Assembly: GCA_033220425.1 (NCBI GenBank)
Contig: CM065646.1
Location: 2,301,501 to 2,365,500 of the forward strand
Source of the DNA: Lepraria neglecta
Taxonomy: Eukaryota > Ascomycota > Lecanoromycetes > Lecanorales > Stereocaulaceae
Direction of reading: 5' to 3'
Length of the DNA stretch: 64,000 nt
A program made the position numbers and the translations under genes. Positions 22,701 to 33,575 of this stretch are shown piece after piece. The notes beneath the pieces were generated by a model. That model did no database searches. It was given only the letters and a program-made list of their open reading frames with translations, and was not told where the DNA came from. The first letter of the stretch is position 1. Each line of letters opens with the position of its first letter.

Positions 22701-23485
22701 GCTTGGTTGCTGCTCGCCCGCATCAGCTCTTCAAGCTCGCGCCAATGCTTGACCTCGATGCGTCGAAGCATAATTGAGGAGTCTTGGATCTGATTCAGAA
22801 TGTTCTGGTGGAAATTTTCTTCGTCGTCCGTCTCTTCCCAACCGTAGCCATCCATGACCGCATTGGAGTATTGATCCTGGTGGAACACCTCCGACTCCTC
22901 TTGAGTTGCCTTCCATACGCCGAAAGAGGTTGGATGAGGTTTGGCTGCGAGCCCAGAGATCTCCATCACCGCGTCGTAGTATTGTTGATCAATGAAGAGA
23001 TCCATGTTGTCCTCCACCAGGTTCAACGTACGTATAGCCATAGGCACAACGTAGCCTTGGCTTCTTGACACGAGCATGTCATACATCACTGCACCGATGC
23101 CGGCGTAAACAACCGGCCCACCTTTAATGTTTCCCATGGTGTTAGTCAAGAAAGAAGTGAAGCCCGATGGCAAGGGTGTTGATGTAGCAGGAAGTGCGGG
23201 GACTGATCCGTTCGTAGTATTATTTAGCTCCAGCGCAGTGATGAAATTTGCCACACAGGCCTCGGGATTGCGACCGAGACACTCCAGGTATTGGCGGCTG
23301 TACACCCACGGAGTTGGACTTGGTAGAACGTGCTCATCTCTGCCTGGTAGAATGTGGGCTAGAGCCTTTAGGATGGCGTTCGCCTCGTATGGTCTGTCGC
23401 CGACCATGGCTTGTATGAGCTTTGCAGCGGCGAAGTATGTGCCGGCAGCAATGCCCGGGGCGCGCAAAGCACGCAAGAAATCCAT
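19760..23485 (-). CDS. Coiled-coil protein C with acidic and Pro-rich C-terminal regions (1188 aa)
   Basis: Four exons: 20855-23485, 20605-20797, 20468-20554 and 19760-20415. Introns of 57, 50 and 52 nt all have GT..AG ends and CTGAC-type branch points, and the exons sum to exactly 1189 codons. The 57-nt intron is a multiple of three without stops, so it may be retained. Residues 1-150 contain two moderately hydrophobic helices; about 250-690 is a long coiled coil; about 690-790 is extremely Asp/Lys-rich with two diverged copies of a NGGAGK-type unit; then a Pro/Ser/Thr region; a short helical KEDxELxKREERL segment; and a Pro/Gly/Lys-rich tail. No family is recognised. It is the third member of the tandem coiled-coil set and the only one with introns. 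Confidence 0.8.
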
Positions 23486-23900
23486 AGTGTAGAGTTATGA
23501 ATGGTAGCCCAATTTGGCAATTGCAGCGCTCAAGTTTCCTACTGATGACGTCGATGTGGAAGTGTTAAGAGCAGGATATATGTCGAAATGCTGCTCCAGG
23601 GAGCGAGTGGCGGTGTATTCGAAAGGTTTCAATCCGAAAGAATGTGTTGAAAACCTTGACCAATGAGTTGCGAACAGTGCGTTACAGGCTCTGTGGAAGC
23701 TGCGATGATGTCGTTTGTAAAGGTATTGAAGCTGAGAGTGTCGATTGTGCAGTGTTATTACAACTGAAAATTAATACAACAATGCGGTACAAGAGTTGAT
23801 ACAGTAGCAATGTTGAGAAAAGATACCGTGGGGGAAAGGCCTTTTATGTTAAAGGTCCCGTGGCAAATTAGAGTTCGGTTGGGATTTTGGTACGGCTTTA
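23486..23900. other. Upstream region of coiled-coil gene C
   Basis: Probable promoter and leader of gene C; no coding frame. It contains a stretch of A/T-rich sequence near 23755-23800 and then borders the 27-bp minisatellite. Confidence 0.45.
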
Positions 23901-24280
23901 ACATGTGAATTATCAGGCAAAAGAGCCAATATGTGAATTGTCAGGTAAAGAGCCAACATGTGAATTGTCAGCCAAAGAGCCAACTTGTAAATTGTCAGCC
24001 AAAGAGCCAACATGTGAATTGTCAGGCAAAGGGCCAACATGTGAATTATCAGCCACAGAGCCAACATATGAATTGTCAGGCAAAGGGCCAACATGTGAAT
24101 TATCAGCCAAAGAGCCAACATGTGAATTGTCAGGCAAAGGGCCAACATGTGAATTATCAGCCAAAGAGCCAACATGTGAATTGTCAGGCAAAGGGCCAAC
24201 ATGTGGATTATCAGCCAAAGAGCCAACATGTGAATTATCAGCCAGAGAGCTAACATGTAAATTATTAGGCAAAGAGCCAA
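23901..24280. repeat. 27-bp minisatellite, 14 copies
   Basis: The unit is close to AACATGTGAATTGTCAGGCA plus AAGGGCC. Fourteen copies follow without gaps. Two sub-types alternate in the middle of the array (TTGTCAGGCAAAGGG and TTATCAGCCAAAGAG), giving a 54-bp higher-order period. The unit holds the palindrome ACATGT. As 27 is a multiple of three, several frames stay open on both strands and give 9-residue peptide repeats, which are not taken as genes. The array begins about 415 bp upstream of gene C and ends about 56 bp beyond the stop of BMS1, so it may fall in the BMS1 3' UTR. Confidence 0.9.
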
Positions 24281-24336
24281 TCAGAACAAAGGGCTTTATG
24301 GCGAACAAGCCATCAACTGACTCACCTACAACTTTT

Positions 24337-27300
24337 CTATCTCTTCACTCTCTTCCCCCTACCCTTGCCACCACCATCGTCCTGCAATCTCCGTTTCTTC
24401 CCCTCTCGCCTCCAATACTCATCTCGTTCCCGCTTCTCCCTCCCAGCCCTCTTCTCCTCGTTCTCCTTCGCTTTCTTCCGATAAGGCTCTTTCCTCTCTT
24501 CCTGCTTCTGGCGCCGCTTTTCTACTTTCTCGTTCCTAAGCGTCATGATTTTCTGCATTAGATCTCTCGCTCGCTTCTCCTCGCCTCCCAACACCACGGC
24601 TCGCTTTTGGAGGTACGTTTGCTTATGCTGCGGTGCCATTTGCGCTATTTGGGATTTGAATGGCAGGTCTGCAGCGAGGGCGCGGGGGACGCGGAGGGGA
24701 TTGAAGTGTCGTGTCGGACGGGTGATGGGACGGTATGCGCTGTCCTTTTGTTGTAGGGTGGGGAGGTCTTGAGCAGCGCGGATTTGACCGGTGAGACGCA
24801 TAGCTTGCCATGTATCGCCATCTCCGTTCTCGGTGGTAGTGCCATCTGTAGCACTTTCGAGGAGATTGGTAACGGGGTTGTAGAATCTGTGCGGCTTGAC
24901 TGGATACCAAGCTCGTAGGAAGATCATGTCGCTCATGAGGACTTTGTCTTCGAACGTAGCTCTGAAATGGCCTTCTGGTTTGCTGAGCGCTCGTTTGATT
25001 TGCCCTCGTATGCCAGAGACAGTGCGAATGCTTGCGCCTTCGAACTTGGCGATTTCGAGGGACGTGCTGAACATGTCTCGTATGAACGCTGTGTTTCTAA
25101 AGATCTTGTAGGGTGCGCCTGTCAACTTGAGCTTCTTGACAATCTCGGTGGACTCATCGACGTTGAGCACGACACCTGTGGCTGCTATTCGGAAGCCAGG
25201 GTTCTTGTTGGAGAAGGATTGGACGCAGCAGAAGCCTGTGTTGGGAGCTATGAGGGGGCCGTAGAAGGTACCAAAGCAGTGCATGTGCTCTGGCGTGTAT
25301 TTAAGCATTCGATTGCGTGTTCGTGAGTCTGAGATACTGTAGATGGGGAGGGTCTGGAATCTTCGCCAGCCGAGGGAGAATATGAGAGGGTCGTTGGTCT
25401 TAAGAATTTTCTTGTGCCATCTGTGCCTTTTGATGCGGACTTGTACGAAGCCGAAGCGGTCTTCTGTTGGTGCTAGACCTCCGATGATGACTGGGAAGCG
25501 TGGATTGAACGTTGCTACAAATTCATAGGGTACCTTCTCTAGCACTATGCGGGCATATGTACCAGCCTTGTAACCTTCTACTCGCACTCTAGAGTTGGGG
25601 TCCAGTGAGTCGAACTCCGCACGGTTGATGGTCAGTTGTTTCTGTATTTGAGCCTTCTGAGCATCGTACCAATCATCTTCGCCGAAATCTTCCTGGTCGT
25701 CTGCGTCACCTTCTCTTCTTTCGGTTTGCTTGCCAAAGCCTTCTCGGTCTTCCTCTTCGAAGCGAAGCTTGAGCTCCTCCTTACGCCGCGCATTTTTCTC
25801 TCTTTCTACTTCAAGTAAGGCCTCTAGATTCTCCGCAGCGTTGCCAGCATCAGCGTCATCGTCAGCTTCTAAGTCCTCAAAGTCACCGTCTCCTTCATCT
25901 TCTTGACCTTCGGAACCCTCATCATCGCTCTTGTCATTGCCATTTCTCTCCTTCAAAAGACTAGCAGTAGCGAAGCGTTGTCGCAGACTTTCGAGGTTGT
26001 CTGGATCATTCCACTTCTGCGCGAGAGCATCGTAGTCGTACTTGGGTATCAGTCGGTCTTCATGATCATTGCCTTCGTCATCGTCCTGCTTAGCTTTCCG
26101 GAAGAAGTTCTCATCTTCCTCGACCTCTTCCTCAGAATCGTTGCCATCAGCTAAGTCGGCTGTATCATCTTCTCCTCGCCACCTACGGACGACCTCAGCT
26201 GGTGTCAACGACTCATCATACAGTAGTCTAGCAAAGTCCGAGATCCGGTATTGTCTTTGAGCGCTCTGCAAGTCGCGCGCTTTCTCCTTGAGGTTCGACT
26301 TCCATCTTAGAGCAGCGTCTTCCTCATCGCTGTCTTCCAAGTCTGAGTCTTCAGGTCCGCTTTCAAGTTCCTGATCTTCTGCACTGGAGACAGAGCCAAT
26401 GTCGGAATCGCTTTCGGCAAAGGTAATGTCGCCATCGATTTTGTCTTTTGCTAAGTCATCTTTCGCAGGTCTGAAGGCCTTTCCAAGCTTCTCCGCTGGT
26501 ATGTCACCTTCCTCAATGGAGCCGCTGTCATCTTCGTCGTCCTCGCCGCCAACGAAAGCTTCGTCCTCATGCTCGGACTCTTCTTCCCCCGGCTCGCGCT
26601 CAATGACCGTGGGCTTGCGTCGTTCTTTTCTGCCCCCGTTGTTCTCTTCTGCGGCATCCGGACCATCCTTGAGGTACTCTCCTCCAGCAAAAAGCCTAAC
26701 GCCATCCTCTGCCTCTCCCAGCAGCCTCCTTTCCCCTTGTAGTCCCACCACCATCTGTTCACCAAGGCCACGCTCTCCGCCGTTCGCAGCATCCTTGTCG
26801 AAGTTCGAGGTTTTGACGTCGATATAAACTGCATCTTTATCCACCAGGACACCACCCACGTCTGACATAGGTGCAAACAAGATCTTCTGCTTTTCTCCCA
26901 GCCTCCGCCGTCCAGATTTCCCAGAGGCTTTGGCAATTGCTTGATCCATGAATGGTGTAGGACAAGGATCCGGTAGAGCTTCAATTGCAGAAACACTCAG
27001 ATCTCCAACACCAGGTATATGTACTCTCCCACCATCAGCCAGAAAATTAGTCCCCCTCAAATACCCATAAAGCGCAATCGTCCGATCACACTTCGGATCC
27101 TCCTCAATAATCGTAGGCGGCGTAACATCCAGTATCCGATCCGCCAAACAATAAGGATGTGAATTCCTCCAAATGAGCGGCCTAGGATTCTTCATCACAC
27201 TAATAAACCGGCTCAGGTTATGCACCTCGCGATCCGGATACCGTCCATTAATAACCCCACTTAGATAAAACAACTTCGCCCCCTGGTACAACTCGCTCCA

Positions 27301-27924
27301 AAACCGATGCTTAAGCCTCTTCTTCGCATCCTTCAGCGTCTGCGGTTTGCGGAAGATATCAAGGTGCGTAAGGATCCCAAACACATTCCCCGGCATTCCG
27401 CTACTCGACAGCACATTCAGGAACTCCATCGTTTCCATCTCGAAGCCGAAATTGCCATCGATCATGAGCAGTACTATATCCGCAACCTTGCTCACATCGA
27501 TCATACTGGCGAGAGAGTCGGCGGGACATTCTATGAACGTAAGACGGCGCCGTTTGGAAGTGACGACTGTGAGAGGCCCGGCGGGCGAAGAGAGGGAGTG
27601 CTTGGTGTAGCGTTTTATAAGGGATTTGATGAGGGTTGTTTTGCCGACGCCCGGGGGGCCAACGACGGCGACGATTATGGGGGGGGCTTCTTCGGGGAGA
27701 CGGTCGATTAGGGGGACGTGGAGGCGCTTTTCTTTAATCTGTATCTCCTGTTAGAGCTTATTCGTGTTAGAGATGGTGTCAAGTATACATACATCATGCG
27801 AGCGCACAGCTGCTTTAGCTAAACGCCCCGGATTCGCATAACCAAAGGCTTTGGGATTGCGATCTCCAGTATGTTTTTTCTTCTCCTTCGTCTTTCGGTG
27901 GGGCCTATTCGCTTGGTCCTCCAT
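24337..27924 (-). CDS. BMS1: Ribosome biogenesis GTPase Bms1 (1177 aa)
   Basis: Two exons, 27793-27924 and 24337-27738, with a 54-nt intron (GTATGT donor, ATACAG acceptor), sum to exactly 1178 codons. The N-terminus is Lys/Arg-rich ([20 protein letters not shown]), as in Bms1 and Tsr1. The GTPase domain follows, with P-loop GPPGVGKTT at residues 71-79 and the family's [11 protein letters not shown] and [15 protein letters not shown] segments. A long acidic centre (many Asp/Glu runs) and the C-terminal AARP2CN/DUF663-type region ([19 protein letters not shown], then [14 protein letters not shown]) complete the fold, and the tail is very basic. Bms1 is a nucleolar GTPase of the SSU processome that recruits Rcl1 for 18S rRNA maturation. 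Length matches the family. The start at 27924 was chosen because it opens directly on the conserved N-terminus. Confidence 0.96.
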
Positions 27925-28323
27925 GACTGCTACCGCTAAGGACCTGCCTCTCAAACGCACACTTCTTCCAATTCTACTTAGTTTCTCCAAGCTTCAAAAA
28001 AAAGTTTGGGCAGACATCGGAGCGAAGTTTAGCCGATCACCGACCAGGATCAGGGATGATACCTTTTTCCGCGATTGCGCATTGGCAGTCCGTCATTTTA
28101 GGCCCTGCATTAGGGTGAATGCTGTGTGGGGGTTATCAAGGGAACGCGATGGGTCAATGCGTACAGTAAACGGTACATGAACACTCGTCATCGCCTGTCA
28201 CTTCTGCTGCTTACAACCCCTCTCATCAGCAAGCCAGGTCGAGCCAAACTACATAAAAACGGCATCATACGTTCCATCCTCAAATCACGCAAAGCGTTCA
28301 GTACTATCATCGAAAGAAGCAAG
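27925..28323. promoter_or_regulatory. Shared upstream region of BMS1 and the I9 inhibitor gene
   Basis: The two genes diverge from this 399-bp stretch, so it must hold both promoters. No distinctive binding sites were identified. Confidence 0.6.
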
Positions 28324-28706
28324 ATGCCTACCATGTACAATGTTTGTCCAACCAGTAACCTACAGCCTCGTTATCTATGCTGACTGCGAGTTTCTACAGA
28401 TCACCCTGAAGCAGGGAGCTGCTCCTGAACAGATCGATAAGTACGCAACCCTTCTAAGTCTTCCAACCTCTCTAACTTAAGCTAACTCCTTCCTCCAGAG
28501 CCAAAGAGAGCGCCAGACAACAAGGAGGAACCATCAAGCACGAGTTCACCCTGATTAAGGGTTTCACGTACTGCTCTTTCCTCTATATGGTCCCCGATAT
28601 CTTACTGACCCAGCCCAGCGTCGAATTCCCCAACGACACAGTCCACACCCTCCAAACCGACAACCACATCCACGTCGAACAAGACGGCGAAGCCCGCGCC
28701 TACTAA
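28324..28706 (+). CDS. PBI2: Small I9-type protease inhibitor, proteinase B inhibitor-like (71 aa)
   Basis: This gene is too fragmented to show as one open frame. Four exons, 28324-28341, 28400-28440, 28499-28567 and 28619-28706, are joined by introns of 58, 58 and 51 nt, all GT..AG; the sum is exactly 72 codons. The product has the inhibitor I9 / propeptide-like pattern of fungal Pbi2: a short strand, GAAPEQIDKAKE, GGTIKHEFTLIKGFTVEFP, and a His-rich C-terminal strand. Pbi2 is a cytosolic inhibitor of the vacuolar subtilisin-type proteinase B and also takes part in vacuole fusion in yeast. There is no signal peptide. Two acceptors lie 5 nt apart at the last intron (28613 and 28618); only the second keeps the frame. 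The first exon is only six codons. Confidence 0.88.
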
Positions 28707-29312
28707 GGGCAGCGGTACTTCCCCCTTAACGAGTGATACGAGTGTTATGACAGGCATGAGCATGAGCATGAGCATGGATTATGGCATAGGCGTTGTAAAA
28801 TACTAGGCAGGCATGGCGATGGCCTGGCGCACTGTCGCTATCTACTTACAATAGCAAATGTAACATACATGACAGAACACTTATGCTGTAGCATAGCAAG
28901 TGGAATGAAATTGCATACGATGATGCTTGAGTGCTAGGCAAGATATCCGTGATTGTGTGGATTTGCTTGAGTGGTGTGATATGATGTCTTCACTCCTCCA
29001 ATTCCTGGGCACCATTCACCGATTGTAGCCATGTATTCCACTCCTCCACAACATTGCGTGCCGCTCTAAGCCGAGAAGACGGAATGTTCCTCCGGAAGTA
29101 TATTCTCCAATCACGAGTATGCAAGTAAGCTCAATCCTCCAAGTCAGCCATGCATTATCATCATATCTCTCGAAGTTTTATCCAATTAAGGACCTTATGG
29201 ACCTAATTCGCAGATAGCAACATCGCTCCCACTCAAATCGATTCATGTTATTGTCATGCACTCCGGACGTGAGCGACGAGAGTGGGTGTTGTTAATAAGT
29301 AGTGGAAAATGC
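28707..29312. other. Intergenic, no gene recognised
   Basis: Contains the 3' UTR of the inhibitor gene, with a short GAGCAT hexamer repeat at about 28757-28776, and the 3' flank of the minus-strand gene ending at 29313. No coding frame is supported. Confidence 0.5.
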
Positions 29313-30640
29313 CTAGCAACTACAACTAGCATCAACCTGATAGACTTGATAGGGGTAATTATTGTTCGAGAACATCAGGTTAGAAGCCAAATTATACGGC
29401 GTAGTAAAGACAGAGCAGATATAATATCCTCCATTAGGCTGGACAGCCACGGTGACACAACCTTGGACAGCTAATTCGAAGGCAAGCATGCGTTGGCACA
29501 TCGCCACATATGGGAAATAACATTGAAGTCTGGCGACTCACAACCGCAGTATGCCAGACACGTATTTTTTGCATTCTGTGTTAGGCTCTGCTCGCCTTCA
29601 AACTCATTCTGTAATGTGGCGCCGGCTGCGTCGTAGTAGAAGCCGTTCGCGCCGTTAAATACGAGATCGTACGCAGCGCAAGATGTTGTAGCTTCGGTGT
29701 CGACTTCGCTGGTGACTGTGGTGTAGAGGTCAGTAAGGGAATGGGAGAACGGTCGAAATGGAGATGTGAGGGCGAACCGATAATGTCGTTTGTGATTGTT
29801 GCTGTGGCATGTTGGTTAGGGTCTCGTAGAAGGTGATTGTATGCTATAGTGAAACAAGAATGTTAGATAAGCAATTAGCAAGAGTAAGCTAGTAAGGGCT
29901 TCAAGGCATAAGGAGAGGTGGACGAACGTTTACTGTAGCTGTTGCAATTGTGTCTGTCGACGTTACGATGTTCGTTCTTTCAATCGTAGATGGACCTGGG
30001 TCAATACCATTAATGACGTGAATCTTCACAGGTCATAGCCTTTGGAGGATGGCGTCCGAGGAGTTCTCGTTGCAGTCACCTTGGTGACGGGAACCGTTGT
30101 CGTGTACACCTCATTACAAGTCACCGTGCGAGTGACGGTAGATGGGCTTCCTGTGGCAACGCAGGCGCAGAAGCCGTTCAAGATGCTCGCTGCAATGCTG
30201 AGATATCCTGCAAAGCCATGGGTCAGCGGGATGAGACCGACAAGCGGACTGTTTAGGCGTACTGCATAGAACTGCACTGTCTCGCTTCTCGAGCTCATAC
30301 TCATCTTCATGTCCTTGGGCGTGTTGGTCCTTATAGAAGCGGGAGTTTCTAAGGTTTCTCTTCGCGGCTGGCGTTACCACGAGGCGTTGCGTGGTAGTAC
30401 CTGTCACGGATGTAACGGTATCGACTATCGACTCGGTGATCGTGGTATCGTCCGTGACAGTATCGTACCTTTTCTATGTGAGAAACTTTCTTCCCGCTCC
30501 TTGATGGTGCTGTTTTGGGGAAACCAACTCATCAGAGGTACAGGAGGCGGTGCCTGTTACAGTTGCGGTGGCGTTAATCAATTCGGTTGCGACACCGGTT
30601 GCTGTGATCCTACGAGCAGGTTCCTAAGTGGTCGTGATCA
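29313..30640 (-). pseudogene. Thr/Val-rich secreted or surface protein, probably broken
   Basis: Several exon-like segments on the minus strand share a style: Thr/Val-rich repeats (TVTRTVTCNEVYTTTVPVTK, DTITESIV, TNIVTSTDTIATAT), a KR-containing charged linker, and a C-terminal Cys-containing domain (TTSCAAYDLV ... GFYYDAAG ... CLAYCG, then GCVTVAVQPNGGYYICSVF, ending CSC). The last intron is clear (29471-29541, GTGAGT donor, ATTAG acceptor), and a 55-nt intron with GTACGC donor near 30200-30255 also works. Two junctions fail: near 30025, where the frame ends in TGA with no usable intron, and near 29805, where coding continues two bases out of frame. The C-terminal pattern resembles PAN/apple-like domains of fungal wall proteins. 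A true pseudogene is the likeliest reading, though unusual introns are possible. The 5' end was not found. Confidence 0.5.
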
Positions 30641-30704
30641 GTCAATGTGGTAGGCTGAATATGTTATCAAAAAGAACGACGGCTTATCGTGGTGGCTACA
30701 TCCA

Positions 30705-31398
30705 CTACAGAATGTGAATTTCTTGCTGCGGTATGTTCCTTTCAGATAACTGCACGAAAATTTTGGCTCCCGTACCAATAAATCCTACCACCACCTTCTC
30801 ATACAGGGGGACGAAGAAATTTGGGTGTTTTACCAGTTCTAGTATGATATTTGCCCAGCAGGCTTGAACAAAAGGGAATGCCCTGCGTAACAGGTAATTT
30901 ATCGAGTTTTTGATGTGCTGTAGCAACCCATCGTGCAGTAAAATGGCACAAGCAAGAGTAGCGAGTGGAAGATACATAATGTTGGTGAAACTCAACCAGG
31001 ACGTAAAGCAGCAAATCATGGAGAGGAATTTCATAGATTTGTTTCATTCCATGGACGCAGCTTATTGCATTGGAGCTTACCTTAGTGGAAGCTTCGCGCT
31101 CAGCGCTCATTGAGGGTCTAAAGTTTTGCTAGATGCTGCTAGGAGAAAGCATTTCAATGAGATTTCTCCATAGGAGCACGATAATACCGTCAATAGCGCC
31201 AATGCCTGCTTCTATCACGATGTTAAGCAGGCGGTGCGATTTCGGATACGAGTAAGCATGCATGATATAGGTACCGAATAAGCTCGTCAAAGCTTGACAG
31301 CTAGATGCTGAAGATACCTTAGTACTTGGAGCTTTCACGCGGCAACTTGATGCTCGGTTGTATTCTACTGGCTCCAAAGAGCTTATCGCGAAAGCCAT
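30705..31398 (-). other. Possible remnant of a membrane-protein gene
   Basis: Minus-strand frames 31129-31398 and 30705-31034 have hydrophobic, protein-like stretches (SFTNIMYLPLATLACAILL; LLNIVIEAGIGAIDGIIVLL) and candidate donors after STK (GTAAGC near 31080, GTATCT near 31320), but I could not assemble one model and recognise no family. The flanks 30641-30704 and 31399-31753 hold nothing else supported. Confidence 0.2.
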
Positions 31399-31753
31399 AC
31401 CCAGACCGCTGGACCGCGCTAGATGAAGTATCTTGACGGAATGAAAAAGATCATGGATCTCTAGGACTCCGAATCTAGAAGCAAAGGGATAGCCGATGGC
31501 GGGGAGTGCGTTTTATGGTCTAGCGCAACGCGTAGCTAAGCTTCATTGGGCTTCGTGTCTGATAGCTTAGAACTAGTGTTTTGATAAGTGTAGTGAGTAT
31601 TGGATGTCATCAGCGAGGCTACCCAACATTATCGTGCTCGTTTGCTCTCCAACAAACCGGAGATAACTGAGCTAGTAGTCTAGTAGAGCGGCCCCGCCAT
31701 TTGACATTCTGCATTCTGAGTCTGAAGTTTAATTGATACCGCGAGCAGCTCAG

Positions 31754-33150
31754 ATGGCATCAAGACCCATGGTGCTAGATTCGCGACTCATCCGTGTTCT
31801 ATGCCCCTTGAAGCGTCAATCGAGGCAGCTTGCAACTGCCACGAGTAAAATACCCCAAAGCCGGCCATGGTCTCATCCTCCAGCCTCCGTTAACATCGAC
31901 AATGACCAAGTCGCTCGCCTGGCCTCTCAACCACTGCACCCTCTAACTCTAGCAGACCTTGTTCGGTATACATCCTGCGTCCTTTCAATGGATCAGACGC
32001 TGACAGTTTGACCAACAGACATGGCCGCCCACCCCTCTCAGCAGAAACCCTCTTCTCCTCCGCCAACTTCACCCTCTCTCTCCTTCCTATCCGCCTCGCC
32101 CACCGCATCCAGGCCCTCCGCAACCTCCCTTTCATCGTCGTCTCCAATCCCCACATCTCCCGGATCTACAACAATTACATACACTCCCTATCCACCCTGC
32201 TTCCCTACCAAGAACGGCGAATCACCAATTTGGAAGATGAAATACAGTTTACAGAGGTGATGGCAGATCTAGTACAGACACATTCAAATACTATACCCAT
32301 CCTGGCCAGAGGTTTCTTAGAATGCAGAAAGTACATTAGTGCGGCTGATGTGACGAGATTTCTGGATGAGCATTTGAGAGCTAGAATTGGGACGAGGTTG
32401 ATTGCTGAGCAGCACATTGCGTTGCATCTATCAAGTCAACCACACTGCGGCAGAGACTCGAGGTATCAGCAAGATGGATGCTCAAGCTGCATTGGTGTTA
32501 TTGACACTGCGCTTCGACCGGCAGAGATTATAAGGCACTGCGAATCCTTTGTATCTGAGATCTGCGAGTTGAAGTACGGTGTCAGGCCGACGGTGGTCAT
32601 CAATGGCCAGCCAGATACTACATTGGCCCACGTTCCTACACATTTGGAGTACATCCTTACAGAGCTGCTGAAGAACGCCTTTCGAGCTACCGTGGAGAGC
32701 GGCAAAGAGCGCGAGCCAATCGAAGTCACAATCGCTGCTTCACCTGATCCTCCATCCTCACCACTAGCCGAAATGAAGACCGTTCTTCTACCGACTGAGC
32801 AAGAGACATCCGGTCCTATCCTACCAGATTCTTGCATCCCGGGCGTCACGATCCGCATCCGGGATCGTGGTGGTGGTATATCGCCTGAAACCCTTCCCAA
32901 TATCTGGGCGTACAGCTTCACGACCTTTGGCGATGACGAAGTACTAGATGTCAGCAACAATGGGAACGCTGACGCATTGAATGCAATCTCTGGCGCTGGT
33001 GGCGACTCGAGTAGCCTTGCGGGGCTCGGGTATGGACTACCACTTGGTAGAGCTTACGCGGAACATTTTGGCGGTGGCGTACAGGTACAGAGTCTATGGG
33101 GTTGGGGAACAGATGTCTATCTGAAGTTGAGGGGGTTGGGGAGAATATGA
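31754..33150 (+). CDS. Mitochondrial pyruvate/branched-chain ketoacid dehydrogenase kinase-like protein (447 aa)
   Basis: Exons 31754-31965 and 32019-33150 are joined by a 53-nt intron (GTATAC donor, CAACAG acceptor) and sum to exactly 448 codons. The N-terminus is basic and Ser/Arg-rich, as for a mitochondrial presequence. The body has the PDHK/BCKDHK plan: the helical regulatory domain (LAHRIQALRNLPFIV), an H-box-like segment with RFLDEHLRARIGTRL and QHIALH, then the GHKL ATP site with N-box ELLKNAFRATVE (about 286-297), DRGGG (353-357) and GLGYGLPLG (406-414). Such kinases phosphorylate the E1 subunit of the mitochondrial 2-oxoacid dehydrogenase complexes and switch them off. Whether this one acts on the pyruvate or branched-chain complex cannot be told here. 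An insertion of about 30 residues between N-box and DRGGG is Pro/Ser-rich. Confidence 0.93.
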
Positions 33151-33575
33151 CGAGGTAGGTAAAAACCTGAAAATTGAGCGACTCATGCTGGATACTGCTA
33201 GGTTAGCATTGACGCCAGAATTCTGACACTGCATGGTTATCCTCCACCGCAATGAAGTTCCAAAGCACAATGTTCTTTACTGGGGTTCTTTGTCTGATCT
33301 AGAACGATGATCGAGGCCACTAAGCTGAACCGGCTATCGTCACTGACGCCCGAAGGAGCATCTTCCTATTGCCCCTCTTCTCCCAAGTTGAACGACAGCA
33401 CTCCGGGCGCGAGATTAGGCCATGCAAATTTGCGTCAACGACTGTGTACCGCATTTCAGTCTCTTATTCACCTGGAGTATATAAATTTTGAACGAGCTTG
33501 TCATCCCTTCAGCAAGACTGGGGTTGAGTGTGGTAGCCTTGGTATCCGCCTACCTCTACAGTTACCCTTGTTAGA
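33151..33575. other. Intergenic, no gene recognised
   Basis: A plus-strand frame at 33307-33636 overlaps the start of the next gene but has no family character. No other structure was seen. Confidence 0.4.

Noticed and set aside
23901-24280. CRISPR-like appearance of regular repeats
   Set aside because: Units are contiguous with no unique spacers, in a eukaryotic genome; it is a minisatellite.
23905-24561. Open frames of 100-218 codons on both strands across the minisatellite
   Set aside because: They are a consequence of a 27-bp period without stops in several frames; there is no start context, no flanking domain, and the plus frame overlaps the BMS1 3' end.
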